Origin: Verrucomicrobiota bacterium
GTDB taxonomy: Bacteria; Chlamydiota; Chlamydiia; Chlamydiales; Rhabdochlamydiaceae
Assembly (NCBI GenBank): GCA_018240065.1
Contig: JAFEGH010000006.1
Location: 310,001-374,000, forward strand
DNA: 64,000 nucleotides
Direction of reading: 5' to 3'
The position numbers were made by a program, and so were the translations under genes. A model generated the notes under the pieces. That model had not been told where the DNA came from, did not search any database, and saw nothing but the letters and a program-made list of their open reading frames with translations. This document shows positions 18,755 through 28,391 of this stretch, piece after piece (position 1 is the stretch's first letter; each line of letters opens with the position of its first letter).

Positions 18755-19045
18755 ATGAGCACACAATCCGCGGAGGATGGCTGGCAGGCTTTCATCGAGC
18801 TTTGCAGCACATTTCACAAACCGGAAGAGATGGAAGAGCTCTTTGATCTTTTCTTCACTCTGGAGGAAAAAGAGGTGTTATCCAAGAGATATACTCTTAT
18901 TAAAGCCCTCCTTGATGAAAAGTTGACTCAGAGAGAGATCGCTGAAAAAAACGATGTCAGCATCTCCAAAATCACACGCGGTTCGAATGCTTTAAAAATT
19001 ATTAGTAAACGACTCAGGGAAGCTTTGAAGAAAAAGATGGCTTAA
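18755..19045 (+). CDS. trpR: Trp operon repressor
   Basis: A 96-residue TrpR-family repressor, active with L-tryptophan as corepressor. LFFTLEEKEVLSKRYTLIKAL is the dimer core and LTQREIAEKNDVSISKITRG the helix-turn-helix reader head, with TRGSN conserved. First gene of the cluster, 36 nt before trpE, so it should be autoregulated with the trp genes, as known for chlamydial trpR. AAAGGA lies 5 nt before the ATG. Confidence 0.93.
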   Translation: MSTQSAEDGWQAFIELCSTFHKPEEMEELFDLFFTLEEKEVLSKRYTLIKALLDEKLTQREIAEKNDVSISKITRGSNALKIISKRLREALKKKMA

Positions 19046-19047
19046 AA

Positions 19048-19076
19048 GAAGCCGGCTTCCCTTAAAAGAAGGGAAG
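19048..19076 (+). promoter_or_regulatory. Hairpins in the trpR-trpE gap
   Basis: CTTCCCTT (19056-19063) pairs perfectly with AAGGGAAG (19069-19076) across a 5-nt loop. The 3' arm is the only Shine-Dalgarno-like sequence before the trpE ATG at 19082. A second palindrome, GAAGCCGGCTTC (19048-19059), overlaps the 5' arm and cannot form at the same time. Translational tuning of trpE is possible; no T-run, so not a terminator. Confidence 0.5.
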
Positions 19077-19081
19077 TACTC

Positions 19082-20542
19082 ATGTTTCGACAAGTGTCTC
19101 TCGAGGAATTCAAAACCGTCTCACGCAATCAGAAACGAGCTGTCGTCTTTCAGGAATTTCCCTGCGATGACATCACGCCTATCCAGGCATTTTTATCTTT
19201 GAACGCCGGGGAAGGATCCGTCCTGCTGGAGTCCGCTGTCAAGGACCAGGACATGGGCCGTTATTCTCTTTTGGCCATCGAGCCATTTGCCGAATTTACT
19301 TCAAAAGGAAATTTTTCCGTTTTAGAGTCCAAGGAAAACAGGATCGAGCGTGAAACCCAGCCTTTTGAACACTTGAAAGAGGCGATAAGCGCAATCCGTC
19401 TTTCCTCCAACCCTCATTATCCTCCCTTGGTAGGAGGAGCAATTGGTTTTGCCACTTATGACGCCGTGCGCCTTTTTGAGGAATTGCCCGACAGGCATGC
19501 CGACGCAGATAAGCTGCCTGACCTGTATTTCCTCTTCCATTCCGTCCATATTGCCTTCGACCACTCAAAAGGAAGCATTTTGATTTCGATCAATCTCGAG
19601 ATCACTCAAGACGTCGAAAAAGATTACGCGACGGCGCGTCAGAAAATCGAAGAGATTCGCATAAGGCTGAAAACACAGGTGTTAAAGACAGCGAAGAAAT
19701 TTTCAACTCCACCTCCTTTTGTTGAAGAAATCGGTGACGACGAGTTTTGCCAGAAGGTTAAAAAAGCACAGGAATACATTTTCAAAGGGGATGCTTTTCA
19801 GATTGTCCTCTCTCGCACTTTCAGCTGCCCTTTCGAGGGGCATCCTTTCGATGTCTACCGCGCCCTTAGAATGGCCAATCCCTCGCCGTTCATGTTCTAT
19901 GTTGAAAGCAAAGAGTTTGCCATTGCTGGAGCATCTCCTGAGCGGCTTGTCAAATTGGAGAACGGCAAGTTGCAGACGATGCCGATCGCAGGGACCCGCC
20001 CACGCATTCCCGGAGAAGAGGACAAAGCTGTCCTTGAACTCTTGCAGGATCCTAAGGAAGACGCGGAACATATGATGCTCGTCGATCTGGGCCGCAATGA
20101 TCTTGGAATCATAGCAAAGGTCGGCAGTGTGAAGGTCAATGAATTGAAAGTCGCCAGATACTTTCCCCATGTCATCCATCTCGTCTCTCAGATCGAAGCG
20201 CAAATCGAAAGCGGCTATGACGCCCTCGATGCCTTGAAAGCGGTTTTCCCAGCAGGAACATTGAGTGGAGCGCCGAAGATCCGCGCCATGGAGATCATCG
20301 ACGAGCTCGAACACTCGCGGCGCGGCCTTTATGGCGGAGCGATTTGCACGATTGACAATAACGGAAATCTCGACAGCTGTATTGCGATCCGCACAGCATT
20401 TATTAAAAACGGCATAGCTTCAGTGAGAGCGGGAGCCGGAATCGTCTTCGATTCAGACCCGCAAAAAGAAGCTGACGAAACCAGAGCAAAGGCCAAAGGT
20501 GTGATCAAAGCGATCCACATGGCAATGGAAGGTTTATTATGA
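19082..20542 (+). CDS. trpE: Anthranilate synthase component I
   Basis: Forms anthranilate from chorismate with ammonia supplied by TrpG. The 486-aa length is normal. SVLLESAVK carries the LLES element of the tryptophan feedback site. The chorismate-binding domain shows GDAFQIVLSRTF, PSPFMFYVE, GASPERLVKLENG, PIAGTRPR, DLGRNDLG, and FPAGTLSGAPKIRAMEIIDELE. Overlaps trpG by ATGA. The gene is absent from Chlamydiaceae trp clusters, which start later in the pathway. Confidence 0.96.
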   Translation: MFRQVSLEEFKTVSRNQKRAVVFQEFPCDDITPIQAFLSLNAGEGSVLLESAVKDQDMGRYSLLAIEPFAEFTSKGNFSVLESKENRIERETQPFEHLKEAISAIRLSSNPHYPPLVGGAIGFATYDAVRLFEELPDRHADADKLPDLYFLFHSVHIAFDHSKGSILISINLEITQDVEKDYATARQKIEEIRIRLKTQVLKTAKKFSTPPPFVEEIGDDEFCQKVKKAQEYIFKGDAFQIVLSRTFSCPFEGHPFDVYRALRMANPSPFMFYVESKEFAIAGASPERLVKLENGKLQTMPIAGTRPRIPGEEDKAVLELLQDPKEDAEHMMLVDLGRNDLGIIAKVGSVKVNELKVARYFPHVIHLVSQIEAQIESGYDALDALKAVFPAGTLSGAPKIRAMEIIDELEHSRRGLYGGAICTIDNNGNLDSCIAIRTAFIKNGIASVRAGAGIVFDSDPQKEADETRAKAKGVIKAIHMAMEGLL

Positions 20543-21105
20543 TTCTCCTCATCGACAACTATGACAGCTTTACGCATAACCTGTATCAATTGATTGCAGC
20601 GAACAACCCGGTAGTGAAAATCGTGCGCAACGACAAAATTGCCATTGAGGAGATCGCCGCTCTCAATCCTAAGGCAATTGTGTTATCGCCAGGACCTGGA
20701 CGGCCTGAAGATGCAGGGATCTGCATCGACGCCATCCGCGCCTTTGGTCAATCTATCCCGATTCTTGGTGTCTGTCTTGGACACCAGGCTATGGGGATTG
20801 CCTTTGGAGGCCAAGTCGTCTCTGCCCCCGAAATCCTTCATGGAAAGAAGTCGCTTGTCTTTCATCGCCGCCAAGGCATCTTTAAAGGGGTGCCGCTTCC
20901 TTTTAGTGCGGGGAGATACCACTCCCTTGTCATCGACAGAAAAACGCTCCCTTCCTGTCTCTCAATTGAAGCTGAGGACGCTTCCGAGGTCGTGATGGCG
21001 ATCAAGCATAGGGAATTTCCCTGCTATGGGGTGCAATTCCATCCCGAATCGATTTTGACAGCTCATGGAGAGCTTCTGATTCGCAACTTTTTAAAGCAGG
21101 TTTAA
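20539..21105 (+). CDS. trpG: Anthranilate synthase component II (glutamine amidotransferase)
   Basis: Class I glutaminase giving ammonia to TrpE. The oxyanion motif LSPGPGRPEDAG, the nucleophile motif GVCLGHQAMG and the His-Glu pair in GVQFHPESI are intact. 188 aa. The start overlaps the trpE stop. It could also serve a PabA role for folate, since such subunits are often shared; this cannot be decided here. Confidence 0.95.
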   Translation: MILLIDNYDSFTHNLYQLIAANNPVVKIVRNDKIAIEEIAALNPKAIVLSPGPGRPEDAGICIDAIRAFGQSIPILGVCLGHQAMGIAFGGQVVSAPEILHGKKSLVFHRRQGIFKGVPLPFSAGRYHSLVIDRKTLPSCLSIEAEDASEVVMAIKHREFPCYGVQFHPESILTAHGELLIRNFLKQV

Positions 21106-21108
21106 TCG

Positions 21109-22104
21109 ATGATGAAAGAGACGATCGATAAACTTCTTACTCAAACAGATCTCTCCCAGGAAGAGAGTGCCGTCGCCATTCAGGAAGCTCTGACAGAGGC
21201 GAATCCTCATCAGACCGCCGCCTTTCTTGCCCTCATGCGGGCAAAAGGGGAGACGGTCGAAGAGCTGCATGGGGCCATTCTGGCGATGCGTCGGTTGATG
21301 GTTAGGGTTCCGGTATCCTGTCCTGTCCTCGACATCGTCGGAACAGGGGGCGATGGCGCCAATACGCTCAATATTTCGACGGCTTCTGCTATCCTGGCTG
21401 CCGCCTGCGGCGTTAAAGTCGCCAAGCACGGCAACAGGAGCGTCTCTTCGCTCTCTGGATCTGCCGATGTGCTGGAAGCGCTGGGTGTCGCCATCCATGC
21501 AACCCCGGATCAGATCAGTCGTTCTATCGATGAGATCGGAATCGGATTTCTGTTCGCTCCCGATTTCCACCCCGCATTAAAGCACTTAAAAGAGATCAGA
21601 AAAGGACTGAATATCCGCACGCTTTTCAACATCATCGCGCCTTTGCTCAATCCTACAGGAACGGAGCATCTGATGCTTGGCGTCTTCAGCGAAGAGCTTC
21701 TGGAAATCGCAGCAAGCCTGCTAATGCGCTTAAAGACGCGCCGATCGCTTGTTTTCCATGGATGCGGTCTGGATGAACTCTCATGCGCAGGGGCATCGCA
21801 GGTTATCGAAGTCACGCAAGAGGGAATGAGGGCTTTTGTTCTCGATCCACAGCATTTTGGACTCAAACGCTGCTCGATAGATGACCTGAGGGGGCAGGAC
21901 GCCGGGTATAATGCGGCAAGAATTATAGAGGCATTCGAAGGCAGGAGCAGCAGCTTCGCCGATACGATCGCATTCAATGTCGGCGTCGCAGCCTACATCT
22001 ATGGAGTTGCTGAATCTGTCCAGGAGGGGATCGATGTTGCTAACAATCGTCTGAAGGACAAAAGCGGACTCGACATCTTAAATAAATGGAGAACTTATGC
22101 CTGA
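21109..22104 (+). CDS. trpD: Anthranilate phosphoribosyltransferase
   Basis: Joins anthranilate to PRPP. 331 aa, family length. The PRPP loop VGTGGDGANTLNIST, KHGNRSVSSLSGSADVLEALG, and RTLFNIIAPLLNPT are all conserved. 3 nt after the trpG stop, 8 nt overlap with trpC. Confidence 0.95.
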   Translation: MMKETIDKLLTQTDLSQEESAVAIQEALTEANPHQTAAFLALMRAKGETVEELHGAILAMRRLMVRVPVSCPVLDIVGTGGDGANTLNISTASAILAAACGVKVAKHGNRSVSSLSGSADVLEALGVAIHATPDQISRSIDEIGIGFLFAPDFHPALKHLKEIRKGLNIRTLFNIIAPLLNPTGTEHLMLGVFSEELLEIAASLLMRLKTRRSLVFHGCGLDELSCAGASQVIEVTQEGMRAFVLDPQHFGLKRCSIDDLRGQDAGYNAARIIEAFEGRSSSFADTIAFNVGVAAYIYGVAESVQEGIDVANNRLKDKSGLDILNKWRTYA

Positions 22105-22831
22105 CTTTTTAACGGATATCCTAAACAGGAAAAAGCAGGAAATCAAACGACTTCCCGATCCCATGAGCTTTTCAGAAGTACTCAAACAAGGACGCCTTGC
22201 TGTCATCGCCGAGATCAAGCGTAAATCTCCTTCGAAAGGGATCTTAAATGGCGAGATCAATCCTGCCGCACTTGCGCGCAGCTACGTCGAGGGGGGCGCT
22301 GCGGCTATTTCAGTCCTTACCGACGAAGAAGGTTTTGGGGGGACTTTGCAGGATTTGAAATCTGTCGTAGAAGCCTGCCCAGGAACCCCTGTTCTGCGCA
22401 AGGATTTCATTATCGACCTCAAACAACTGTATGAAACTGCAAGAGTTGGCGCGCATGCCGTCCTCTTGATCGCCGCTGTCCTCAAAGACCGCCTTCCCGA
22501 ATTTGTCCGCATTGCAAGAAACTATGGCCTTGAGACGCTTGTCGAGGTCCACGATATCAATGAATTGCATTTGGCCCATATCGCCGGAGCTAAGATCATC
22601 GGAGTGAACAATCGCAACCTGATGACTTTTCAGGTTTCTTTAAGCGTCGCCGAGAGTCTGGCACCTCATTTTTCCCCTTCTGTGATCAAGGTTGCGGAAT
22701 CAGGCATCGAAAATTCTGCGCACGCCGCACAGATGCGCCGTGTCGGTTACGATGCGATTTTGGTCGGAGAAGCCCTAGTCAAACACTCAAGTCCCAAAGA
22801 TCTCATCAAGGAGTTCTGCCATGCTCATTAA
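22097..22831 (+). CDS. trpC: Indole-3-glycerol phosphate synthase
   Basis: Cyclises the carboxyphenylamino-deoxyribulose phosphate into indole glycerol phosphate. The 244-aa TIM barrel shows AEIKRKSPSKG with the catalytic Lys, AAISVLTDEEGFGG, PVLRKDFIID, VNNRNL and VAESGI. Separate from trpF, unlike the enterobacterial fusion. Overlaps both neighbours. Confidence 0.95.
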   Translation: MPDFLTDILNRKKQEIKRLPDPMSFSEVLKQGRLAVIAEIKRKSPSKGILNGEINPAALARSYVEGGAAAISVLTDEEGFGGTLQDLKSVVEACPGTPVLRKDFIIDLKQLYETARVGAHAVLLIAAVLKDRLPEFVRIARNYGLETLVEVHDINELHLAHIAGAKIIGVNNRNLMTFQVSLSVAESLAPHFSPSVIKVAESGIENSAHAAQMRRVGYDAILVGEALVKHSSPKDLIKEFCHAH

Positions 22832-23390
22832 AATCTGCGGAGTCCGAGATCCGGAAACAGCCTTTTTGGCTGCTCAAAGTGGCGCTCACTTCATCGGAAT
22901 GGTGATGACGCCGGGCTATCGCCGGTCAGTGACCGTTGCACGGGCAAAAATGATAGCAGAAGGGGCGCGCAAAGGGAATGCCGAGCCTGTCGCCGTCTTT
23001 GTCTCTGAGACGCCCTACGAGATCGTGGCGGCATGCAAGGAGGCTGGAATCAACCTGGTGCAATATTATCAGAACTCGATTGAGCTCCCGGAGCATTTGA
23101 GGCGAATTTATATTAACGAGCCAAATGCCTGTTTGAGGGAAGGGCATGATTATCTGCTGATGGAAGGTTCAAAGCCGGGAAGCGGGGAGTTGCTCGACCG
23201 ATCGAGGTTCGCGCTTCCGGAGGAAAAAAAATTCATTCTGGCGGGTGGACTTAACCCCGAGAACATCAAAGAGATGATCGAACTTTACCGCCCCTACGGA
23301 GTGGATGTGTCCAGCGGGGTCGAAAAAAAAGGGGAGAAATGCCCCACACTAATAAAACAATTTATCGAAAGGGTCAATAGCTGTGAATAA
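22821..23390 (+). CDS. trpF: Phosphoribosylanthranilate isomerase
   Basis: Amadori isomerase of the Trp pathway, 189 aa. [10 protein letters not shown] carries the catalytic Cys, and GVDVSSGVE the catalytic Asp and phosphate site; [10 protein letters not shown] is the second phosphate loop. The central segment is slightly shorter than in many TrpF proteins, but the key residues remain. Overlaps trpC by 11 nt and trpB by 8 nt. Confidence 0.93.
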   Translation: MLIKICGVRDPETAFLAAQSGAHFIGMVMTPGYRRSVTVARAKMIAEGARKGNAEPVAVFVSETPYEIVAACKEAGINLVQYYQNSIELPEHLRRIYINEPNACLREGHDYLLMEGSKPGSGELLDRSRFALPEEKKFILAGGLNPENIKEMIELYRPYGVDVSSGVEKKGEKCPTLIKQFIERVNSCE

Positions 23391-24558
23391 TTCAAGTGCA
23401 CACACTCAGTTTGGCGGGGTCTATCTGCCGGAGCTCCTAATGGCGCCGATCGAAGCTTTACAAAAAGGGTGGGAAAAATATGGCTCCGATCCTGTTTTTA
23501 TCGATGAGTTCTTACAGCTCTTAAAGGACTATGCCGGAAGGGAAACGCCCCTCACAGAAGTAAAGCGCTTTTCTGAAGCCGTAGACGGCCCGCGGATATT
23601 CCTTAAAAGGGAAGACCTCGTGCATACCGGAGCCCATAAGCTCAACAACGCCTTGGGACAGTGCCTCCTCGCCAAAAGGATGGGCAAGAAGAGGATCATC
23701 GCCGAGACCGGCGCTGGCCAGCATGGCGTTGCTACAGCTACTGCGTGCGCCTTTCTTGGACTTGAGTGCGTCGTCTATATGGGAAAGGTCGACGTCGAAA
23801 GACAAGCCCCCAACGTGAGCAGAATGCGGCTGCTCGGCGCCGAAGTGATCGCTGTCGAAAAGGGAACGATGACATTAAAAGACGCCGTTAACGAGGCGCT
23901 GCGCGACTGGTCGTTCAATTACGAAGACTCTCATTATTGCTTAGGTTCTGCGCTCGGACCCCATCCTTATCCGGAAATGGTCGCCGCTTTCCAATCGGTG
24001 ATCGGCAATGAAGCGCATGAGCAGATCCATGAAAAAATCGGAAGAGACCCCGATCTGATCGTCGCGTGCGTCGGCGGCGGATCGAATGCGATCGGCATCT
24101 TCTCCGCGTTTATTGACAATCCTGCCGTAGAACTCATTGGAGTCGAAGCTGGGGGAAAAGGGGAAAAGCTTGGAGAACATGCCGCACGATTCAAAGGTGG
24201 AAAGCCTGGAGTTCTTCATGGTTGCTATACATATCTGCTGCAGGACGAATGCGGACAGGTCGCCGAGACCCATTCAATTTCAGCTGGACTCGATTACCCC
24301 GCAGTTGGACCGCAGCACTCAGCCCTCTATGCTTCGGGAAGAGCTGAGTACGCAAGCGTCACTGACGATGAGGCGCTTGCCGCTTTCAAATTACTTTCGG
24401 AAAAAGAGGGGATCATCCCGGCGCTTGAATCCAGCCATGCTTTGGCCTATGTGATGAAGATAGCCGGCGCAATCTCTAAAGATAAAGTCATCCTGATCAA
24501 CCTCTCGGGAAGAGGAGAAAAAGATCTTCCGCAGCTCATCGCTAAAGGAGTGATATGA
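23383..24558 (+). CDS. trpB: Tryptophan synthase beta subunit
   Basis: PLP enzyme condensing indole with serine. 391 aa. [19 protein letters not shown] contains the PLP Lys, [17 protein letters not shown] the carboxylate loop with its Glu, and [10 protein letters not shown] the PLP phosphate site. GTG start within the end of trpF. All key residues are present, so it should be active; C. trachomatis keeps only trpB and trpA to salvage indole. Confidence 0.96.
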   Translation: MNNSSAHTQFGGVYLPELLMAPIEALQKGWEKYGSDPVFIDEFLQLLKDYAGRETPLTEVKRFSEAVDGPRIFLKREDLVHTGAHKLNNALGQCLLAKRMGKKRIIAETGAGQHGVATATACAFLGLECVVYMGKVDVERQAPNVSRMRLLGAEVIAVEKGTMTLKDAVNEALRDWSFNYEDSHYCLGSALGPHPYPEMVAAFQSVIGNEAHEQIHEKIGRDPDLIVACVGGGSNAIGIFSAFIDNPAVELIGVEAGGKGEKLGEHAARFKGGKPGVLHGCYTYLLQDECGQVAETHSISAGLDYPAVGPQHSALYASGRAEYASVTDDEALAAFKLLSEKEGIIPALESSHALAYVMKIAGAISKDKVILINLSGRGEKDLPQLIAKGVI

Positions 24559-25295
24559 TTGCCAAAGCTTTTGCAAAAGGTCCCGCTTTCATCGCCTACT
24601 TAACTCTTGGGGACGGCGGCTTGAACTATTCGCTTCAGGCGGCGCTCGCCCTTGTTAAAGGGGGAGTCGACATTCTGGAGATCGGAGTGCCGTTTTCCGA
24701 TCCTGTCGCCGATGGGCCGGTGATTCAAAAAGCGATGGAAAGATCGCTGGAAAGAGGCACTAAACCTCAAGACCTGATCTCGTTTTTGCGCGCCTTTAGA
24801 AAGATGAGCGATGTGCCAGTTGTGATCTTCAGTTACTACAATCCCATTCTGGCTTCGGGGGAATCCTTTCTCAAGCAGGCTAAGGAGGCAGGTGCGGACG
24901 GCATGCTGATCGTCGACTTGCCCTTTGACCTGATGCCAAATTCAGACCTGGATCCGATTCTTGTCGTGTCTACTTCAACCCCAAAAGAGCGACTCCAGAA
25001 GATTGTAGCCAGAGCAAGCGGCTTTATCTATTACGCATGCCAGAAAGGCACCACAGGGATGCGCGGCTCTCTTCCAGCGGATTCAGAGCACGATGTCGAA
25101 CGCATCAAAGATGCGACGCAGCTTCCCGTTGCTGTCGGATTCGGCATCAGCAAAAAAGAGACGGCAAACGAGGCTCTCCGCTTAGCGGATGCGTTTGTGG
25201 TCGGCTCCTACTTTGTCGATGCGATGAGCCGCCAGGCAACCCCTGAAGAATTAACAGAATTAGCAATCCAGATCGACCCCAGGAGGTCCCCATGA
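24555..25295 (+). CDS. trpA: Tryptophan synthase alpha subunit
   Basis: Cleaves indole-3-glycerol phosphate and channels indole to TrpB. 246 aa. [20 protein letters not shown] holds the catalytic Glu and Asp; [11 protein letters not shown] and VGFGISKKE match the family's substrate loops. Overlaps trpB and the DAHP synthase gene by 4 nt each. Confidence 0.95.
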   Translation: MIAKAFAKGPAFIAYLTLGDGGLNYSLQAALALVKGGVDILEIGVPFSDPVADGPVIQKAMERSLERGTKPQDLISFLRAFRKMSDVPVVIFSYYNPILASGESFLKQAKEAGADGMLIVDLPFDLMPNSDLDPILVVSTSTPKERLQKIVARASGFIYYACQKGTTGMRGSLPADSEHDVERIKDATQLPVAVGFGISKKETANEALRLADAFVVGSYFVDAMSRQATPEELTELAIQIDPRRSP

Positions 25296-26308
25296 TCGTC
25301 GTCCTTGATAGAAAAGCAAAACAGGAAGAGATATCCGGCTTGCAAAAGCGTCTCGACTGGATGGGGATCAAGGCCAATCTCGTCGAAAGAGACGGAAGGC
25401 TGTGCCTGGCGCTTGTCGCCGGCGTTGATAAAAACGTCGAGGTGAACCAATTTAAGACATTGCCTCTTGTTGAAGAGATCCTTCCGCTTTCTCAGCCCTA
25501 TAAGCTCGCCGCCAGGCAAGTCAAGAACGGGCGGACTGTCATCGAATGCAAAGGGCAGACGATCGGCGGGGATCAGCTCGCTGTCATGGCGGGTCCTTGC
25601 AGCATTGAGTCGGAAGAGCAGATCATGGCCTGCGCCAAATGCGTCAAAGAGAATGGCGGGAATATTCTCCGCGGCGGCGCGTTCAAGCCGCGCACATCTC
25701 CCTATGCCTTCCAGGGCTTAGGAGAAGAGGGGCTGCAGTTTTTACAGAGAGCAGGGGAGACGTATGGGCTTCTGACAGTGTCGGAAGTGATGGACGGCGA
25801 TCAGATCGAGCTTGTCGCTGCCTATTCCGACATTCTTCAGATCGGAGCCCGCAACATGCAGAATTTCAGCCTGCTGAAAAAACTCGGTACAGTCAAAAAT
25901 CCAATCCTGCTCAAGCGCGGCTTATCGGCGACTTATCAGGATCTTCTGATGTCTGCGGAGTATATTCTCAATGCAGGGAATCCCAACGTGATCCTGTGCG
26001 AGCGCGGGATTCGTACCTATGAAACATACAGCCGCAATACCCTCGACCTGGCCGCCGTTCCCATTTTACAGGAACTTTCCCATTTGCCGATCATCGTCGA
26101 TCCCAGCCACGGCACAGGGATTCGCAAGATGGTGGCTCCTATGGCCAAGGCCGGTATCGCCGCAGGGGCAGACGGGCTAATGATCGAAATCCACCCGGTT
26201 CCAGATAAAGCGTTCTCAGATGCCGATCAAACGCTTAGTTTTGAGCAGTTTGCCGAAATGATGCAGGACTTGAAACAAATGGCCCCCATCGTCAAACGCA
26301 AGCTCTAA
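25292..26308 (+). CDS. aroF: DAHP synthase (type I-beta), copy in the trp operon
   Basis: Condenses phosphoenolpyruvate and erythrose 4-phosphate, the first step of the shikimate pathway. 338 aa. A ~70-residue ferredoxin-like regulatory domain precedes the barrel ([60 protein letters not shown]). This layout matches the allosteric enzyme of Thermotoga. AGGAGG lies 4 nt before its ATG, which overlaps trpA. A paralogue heads the Phe/Tyr operon (50620-51633). Placement here suggests supply dedicated to tryptophan under TrpR control. Confidence 0.94.
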   Translation: MIVVLDRKAKQEEISGLQKRLDWMGIKANLVERDGRLCLALVAGVDKNVEVNQFKTLPLVEEILPLSQPYKLAARQVKNGRTVIECKGQTIGGDQLAVMAGPCSIESEEQIMACAKCVKENGGNILRGGAFKPRTSPYAFQGLGEEGLQFLQRAGETYGLLTVSEVMDGDQIELVAAYSDILQIGARNMQNFSLLKKLGTVKNPILLKRGLSATYQDLLMSAEYILNAGNPNVILCERGIRTYETYSRNTLDLAAVPILQELSHLPIIVDPSHGTGIRKMVAPMAKAGIAAGADGLMIEIHPVPDKAFSDADQTLSFEQFAEMMQDLKQMAPIVKRKL

Positions 26309-26333
26309 AATTGATTGACTCAGCTCCACAAGA

Positions 26334-26373
26334 TTGCGCATGATTGCCGATAAACATCGGTGATTATGCGCAA
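26334..26373 (+). promoter_or_regulatory. Long hairpin between the trp operon and the deaminase gene
   Basis: TTGCGCATGATTGCCGAT (26334-26351) pairs along its whole length with 26356-26373 (three G-U pairs) around a 4-nt AAAC loop. There is no T-run after it. It may end or attenuate the trp transcript or protect its 3' end. It also buries an ATG at 26366, favouring the downstream start of the next gene. Confidence 0.6.
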
Positions 26374-26425
26374 ATCTCTATTTGCTTTGACATCAGCTCT
26401 TTTCATTCATTTATCAGGGAATGCA

Positions 26426-27394
26426 ATGCCAACATTTCATGAAATCCCTAAAGCGGAATTGCATCTGCACTTAGGGGGCTCTTTTCCTCTGGACTATCTG
26501 TGCGGGATCGCTTCCGACGCACAGAGAGAAGCCCTTCTTCGCAACCTCGACCTGATAGCGGGAAGAGTGCATTACAACGAGGGATTTCAGGTGTTCGGAG
26601 TGATCGGCCAAATTGTAAACACTGATGAAAAAGTGGAAAAGGGGACACGGGCTCTGTGCGAAGCGCTGCAAAAGGACGGTGTGGTCTATGCGGAAATCCG
26701 CACAGGCCTAAAAGATCTAGGCGGCGGGCCCGAGGGGTATCTGCGAGCGGTCTTAAAGGGCGTCCAAGGTGCAGCCTCCGAAAGTTTTCATGTCAGGCTC
26801 CTTTTAAGCCTTCAGCGGGCCTCCAGTCTGTCTCAAGCAAGAAATACTGTCGACCTGGCTTTGAAATACAGGGACGAGGGGATAGTCGGTATCGACCTCT
26901 CAGGCGATTCCACGATCGGGCAGGTAGAGATGATCATCCCTGAGCTCAAACGCGCTAAAGAGGCAGGACTGTTTTTGACGGTCCACATGGGGGAATCGGC
27001 CAAGGAGGTAGGTCAGAGGCAGATTCTGGAAGAATTGAGCCCGCATCGGATCGGACACGGCGTCCACTTGACTGAAGAGGCTGTGGACTGGATTATAGAA
27101 AACCGGATCCCCATCGAGGTCTGTCCGACAAGCAGCGTTCTCGTTCGCATGGTCGATCAATATAGGGACCATCCGGGACTCCGCTACCATTCCATGGGCC
27201 ACCCGATCGTTATTTGCACCGACGATCCTCTCATCTTCCAAAATACGCTGACAGGGGAACTTGCCGCTTTAAGCGAAGCGGAAGCTCTCACCTCAGAAGA
27301 GCTGCACCAGATCGCAAGAAACGCGATTCATCATGCGTTCTTAACGGATGATGAGAAGCAATTCTTTTTAGAAAGATTTTTCCAGATTGATTAG
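26426..27394 (+). CDS. add: Adenosine deaminase family protein
   Basis: Zinc hydrolase that removes ammonia from adenosine or a related purine. The metal and catalytic motifs are present: ELHLHLGGS, VHMGES with catalytic Glu, HRIGHGVHL, EVCPTSS and ICTDDP. 322 aa from the ATG at 26426, with AGGGA 5 nt upstream. A longer form from 26366 would add MRKSLFALTSALF, which resembles a signal peptide, but that ATG lies inside a stable hairpin and lacks a ribosome site. In some Chlamydia plasticity zones, purine genes including add are also found; substrate here may differ from adenosine. Confidence 0.85.
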   Translation: MPTFHEIPKAELHLHLGGSFPLDYLCGIASDAQREALLRNLDLIAGRVHYNEGFQVFGVIGQIVNTDEKVEKGTRALCEALQKDGVVYAEIRTGLKDLGGGPEGYLRAVLKGVQGAASESFHVRLLLSLQRASSLSQARNTVDLALKYRDEGIVGIDLSGDSTIGQVEMIIPELKRAKEAGLFLTVHMGESAKEVGQRQILEELSPHRIGHGVHLTEEAVDWIIENRIPIEVCPTSSVLVRMVDQYRDHPGLRYHSMGHPIVICTDDPLIFQNTLTGELAALSEAEALTSEELHQIARNAIHHAFLTDDEKQFFLERFFQID

Positions 27395-28227
27395 GCGCTA
27401 CTGGCTAAAAGCCGATCCTGGAATTTTTGGAACTCCGAGCGGACTTCTTCGGGTTTCTCCAACCAAGGCATATGGCCTGCATCTTTGATCAGGGACATTT
27501 GGATATTGGGCCTCTGAAAGCGAGCATCTTGATGAAAAAGCGTATAGGGACATATGCAGTCGTGGGTAGAGTTGATGATCAGCGTTGGGACTTTTTCCGG
27601 AACCCATTTGGCGTCAAAGTTGAGTTCGACCGCTTTCCGCTGCCACCAGACGGCGGGGAGATATTGAAAGGGGACCTGCTTCAGAAGGGAGCGTCCCATT
27701 TCAAGGGTTTCCTTAGGGAAATAATAGGGCATGCAGGCGTCCAGGGCCTTTTCGAACGTCTCCTGGCTTGGATTCAATGTAAATTCCTGCATTTCCCGGC
27801 TCAGATCGGGCAAGTCGAATTGTCTGGAGTACTCCATAGCCTCATGCAGCCATAACGTGGGGGACGAATTCAGAATTACAAAGCCCTTTAATCGTTCTTC
27901 TAATGCAGGAAAGAGAAGAGGGAACATACCGCCAAAGGACTGGCCGACTAGGATGGCGTTCTTAAATTGGCTGACCATCGGCAAAAAAAGATCGAACCAT
28001 GCGTCAAAGTTAAAATCGGCGGGAACTTTTTCAATATTAGATCCGCTCCCGGGAAAGTCGATCAGCCAGGTGTCGCCGGGCAGTTTTAAAAGATCAATCA
28101 AACTCTCAAAGTAACAGGAGTCGGCGCCAGGACCGCCTGGAATAAATATCCAGTTCAACGCCTCTCCTGCATTGCTCGCCGCAAGCTTATAACGAACGCG
28201 ATGAGCATCGAAAAATTGGCTTGCCAT
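27391..28227 (-). CDS. Alpha/beta hydrolase, proline iminopeptidase-like
   Basis: A 278-residue cytosolic hydrolase. FIPGGPGADSCYF resembles the oxyanion HGGPG motif of family S33 peptidases, LVGQSFGGMFPL holds the nucleophilic Ser, INSTHDCICP the Asp and IKDAGHMPWLEKP the His. Substrate is unknown; peptidase or esterase are both possible. Its stop overlaps the end of the convergent add gene by 4 nt. Confidence 0.82.
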   Translation of the reverse strand: MASQFFDAHRVRYKLAASNAGEALNWIFIPGGPGADSCYFESLIDLLKLPGDTWLIDFPGSGSNIEKVPADFNFDAWFDLFLPMVSQFKNAILVGQSFGGMFPLLFPALEERLKGFVILNSSPTLWLHEAMEYSRQFDLPDLSREMQEFTLNPSQETFEKALDACMPYYFPKETLEMGRSLLKQVPFQYLPAVWWQRKAVELNFDAKWVPEKVPTLIINSTHDCICPYTLFHQDARFQRPNIQMSLIKDAGHMPWLEKPEEVRSEFQKFQDRLLASSA

Positions 28228-28312
28228 GAATTTTCCTTTTTTTTAATTAATGTAGGGTAGCGAAGTGCGCATTTTTGAGAAATTTATATTTGTCGGCACA
28301 TGTCGGTAAAGG

Positions 28313-28341
28313 TTGACTTAAGGATTTATTTACGGTATGCT
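28313..28341 (+). promoter_or_regulatory. Promoter of the desaturase gene
   Basis: TTGACT (28313-28318), a 17-nt spacer and TATGCT (28336-28341) form a good sigma-66/70-type promoter, placing the start of transcription about 44 nt before the ATG at 28392. Confidence 0.6.
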
Positions 28342-28391
28342 TTAGCAAGGCTGTGCCCTGATTGTTTTATCTATAGAAATGAGAGTAAAAA

